Source of the DNA: CAZNPU01 sp964575335 | Lineage (GTDB): Bacteria; Planctomycetota; Phycisphaerae; Phycisphaerales; SM1A02 | Length of the DNA stretch: 6,548 nt | Assembly (NCBI GenBank): GCA_964575335.1 | Contig: CAZNPU010000054.1 | Coordinates: forward strand, 1-6,548 | Direction: 5' to 3' | Part shown: positions 5,817 through 6,548 of the stretch, one piece after another | How the letters are laid out: every line of letters begins with the position of its first letter | How positions within the stretch are numbered: the stretch's first letter is position 1 | Notes under the pieces: model-generated | What the model was told of the DNA's origin: nothing | What the model saw: the letters and a program-made list of their open reading frames with translations, nothing else | Databases searched by the model: none | Position numbers and translations under genes: made by a program

Positions 5817-6548
5817 TTAGGCCGGCGATGAGTAGTCGTATACCCCACGGCCGGTCTTGTTGCCCAGCCGCTTGGCCTGCACAAGCTGGCGCAGCAGCGG
5901 ACAGGGGAAATACTTCTGATCGCCCAATTCGCGGTACAGCACCATCATGATGTCGTGGCAGACATCCAGCCCGATGAGGTCCGCCAGACGCAGCGGGCCC
6001 ATGGGATGCGCCATGCCCAGCTTCATGATCTCATCGATATGCTCAGGCTCGGCAACGCCTTCCATCCATGCGTAGAACGCCTCGTTGATCATCGGCATCA
6101 GCACACGGTTGCTCACGAAACCCGCGCGGTCGTTGGCCGGCACTGCCGTCTTGCCCATCAAGGCAGCGAGTTCAAGCGTCTGCTTCACCGTCTCGTCGCT
6201 GGTCTGCAGGCCGCGGATCACTTCCACCAGCTTCATCACCGGCACGGGATTAAAAAAGTGCATGCCAATGACGCGCGGCGCTGCGACATCCACGCTGGCA
6301 GCAATGTCGGTGATGGAAATTGATGAGGTGTTGGTCGCCAGCACCACGTCTTCTCGGAATGCTTCCAGCATCTTCCAGAAGATCGACTTCTTGAGTTCAA
6401 CATTCTCGCTGGCCGCCTCCACAGCGAAGTCAGCGTCGGCAGCTTCACTGATCTGTTCGTGATAGCTGATGCGCTGCAGGACCTCGTCAGCCTGCTGTTG
6501 CGTCAGACGCTGCTTCTCGACGCTACGCGCCAGAGTTTTCTCCTGATA
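5817..6548 (-). CDS. 3-hydroxyacyl-CoA (3-hydroxybutyryl-CoA type) dehydrogenase, 5' end outside window
   Basis: The enzyme interconverts (S)-3-hydroxyacyl-CoA and 3-oxoacyl-CoA with NAD(P), in the cytoplasm, for beta-oxidation, aromatic degradation or butanoate metabolism. The fragment has 243 residues and is open to the window edge; by alignment to Clostridium HBD about 40 residues holding the GxGxxG nucleotide-binding loop are missing. It begins in the helix preceding the KQRLTQQQADEVLQRI segment. The catalytic set is complete: Ser76 in TNTSS, His97 in GMHFFNPVPVMKLVEVI, Glu109 twelve residues later, and Asn147 in GFVSNRVLMPMINEA. This is the same spacing as the Ser/His/Glu/Asn set of human HAD and of HBD. 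The C-terminal domain has HPMGPLRLADLIGLDVC and ends NKTGRGVYDYSSPA. There is no crotonase domain, so it is the short stand-alone type rather than FadB. The substrate chain length cannot be told. It ends at TAA 5819-5817, convergent to the lipoprotein gene. Confidence 0.94.
   Translation of the reverse strand, partial: YQEKTLARSVEKQRLTQQQADEVLQRISYHEQISEAADADFAVEAASENVELKKSIFWKMLEAFREDVVLATNTSSISITDIAASVDVAAPRVIGMHFFNPVPVMKLVEVIRGLQTSDETVKQTLELAALMGKTAVPANDRAGFVSNRVLMPMINEAFYAWMEGVAEPEHIDEIMKLGMAHPMGPLRLADLIGLDVCHDIMMVLYRELGDQKYFPCPLLRQLVQAKRLGNKTGRGVYDYSSPA

Overview
The window is densely coding, moderately GC-rich bacterial DNA with six protein genes on both strands. No RNA genes, mobile elements or CRISPR array were seen. 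Most starts lack a Shine-Dalgarno sequence. The secreted two-repeat protein at 3384-4448, with its repeated LLPC and YxxQNYLLPT motifs, resembles uncharacterised proteins I associate with Phycisphaerae-type Planctomycetota. That lineage call is a tentative inference, not a demonstrated result.

Left part (1-3321), molybdenum cofactor block. The C-terminal piece of a MOSC-domain protein (1-369) is followed on the same strand by mobA (421-1044), the guanylyltransferase that converts Mo-molybdopterin to the guanine dinucleotide cofactor. Convergent to them, 27 bp away, is a full-length FdhF/YdeP-family molybdopterin oxidoreductase (3321-1072, minus), a bis-MGD enzyme of the kind that needs MobA. 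So a cofactor-maturation enzyme and a probable client enzyme sit side by side. No fdhD and no electron-transfer subunit are visible.

Middle part (3322-5721), envelope proteins. A secreted protein built from two copies of an unnamed domain of about 85 residues is encoded on the minus strand, directly upstream of the oxidoreductase. A putative lipoprotein with CsgG/LpoB-like features is encoded divergently on the plus strand. They share a 256-bp intergenic region. A perfect 16-bp palindrome lies just upstream of the ribosome binding site of the secreted protein, and a 7-bp-stem hairpin lies between the secreted protein and the oxidoreductase.

Right part (5817-6548). A 3-hydroxyacyl-CoA (3-hydroxybutyryl-CoA type) dehydrogenase on the minus strand lacks its N-terminal NAD-binding glycine motif because the window ends. 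It converges with the lipoprotein gene and has no obvious link to the rest.

Most of the window is conventional. The least explained elements are the two-repeat secreted protein, its divergent lipoprotein neighbour and the palindrome between them.
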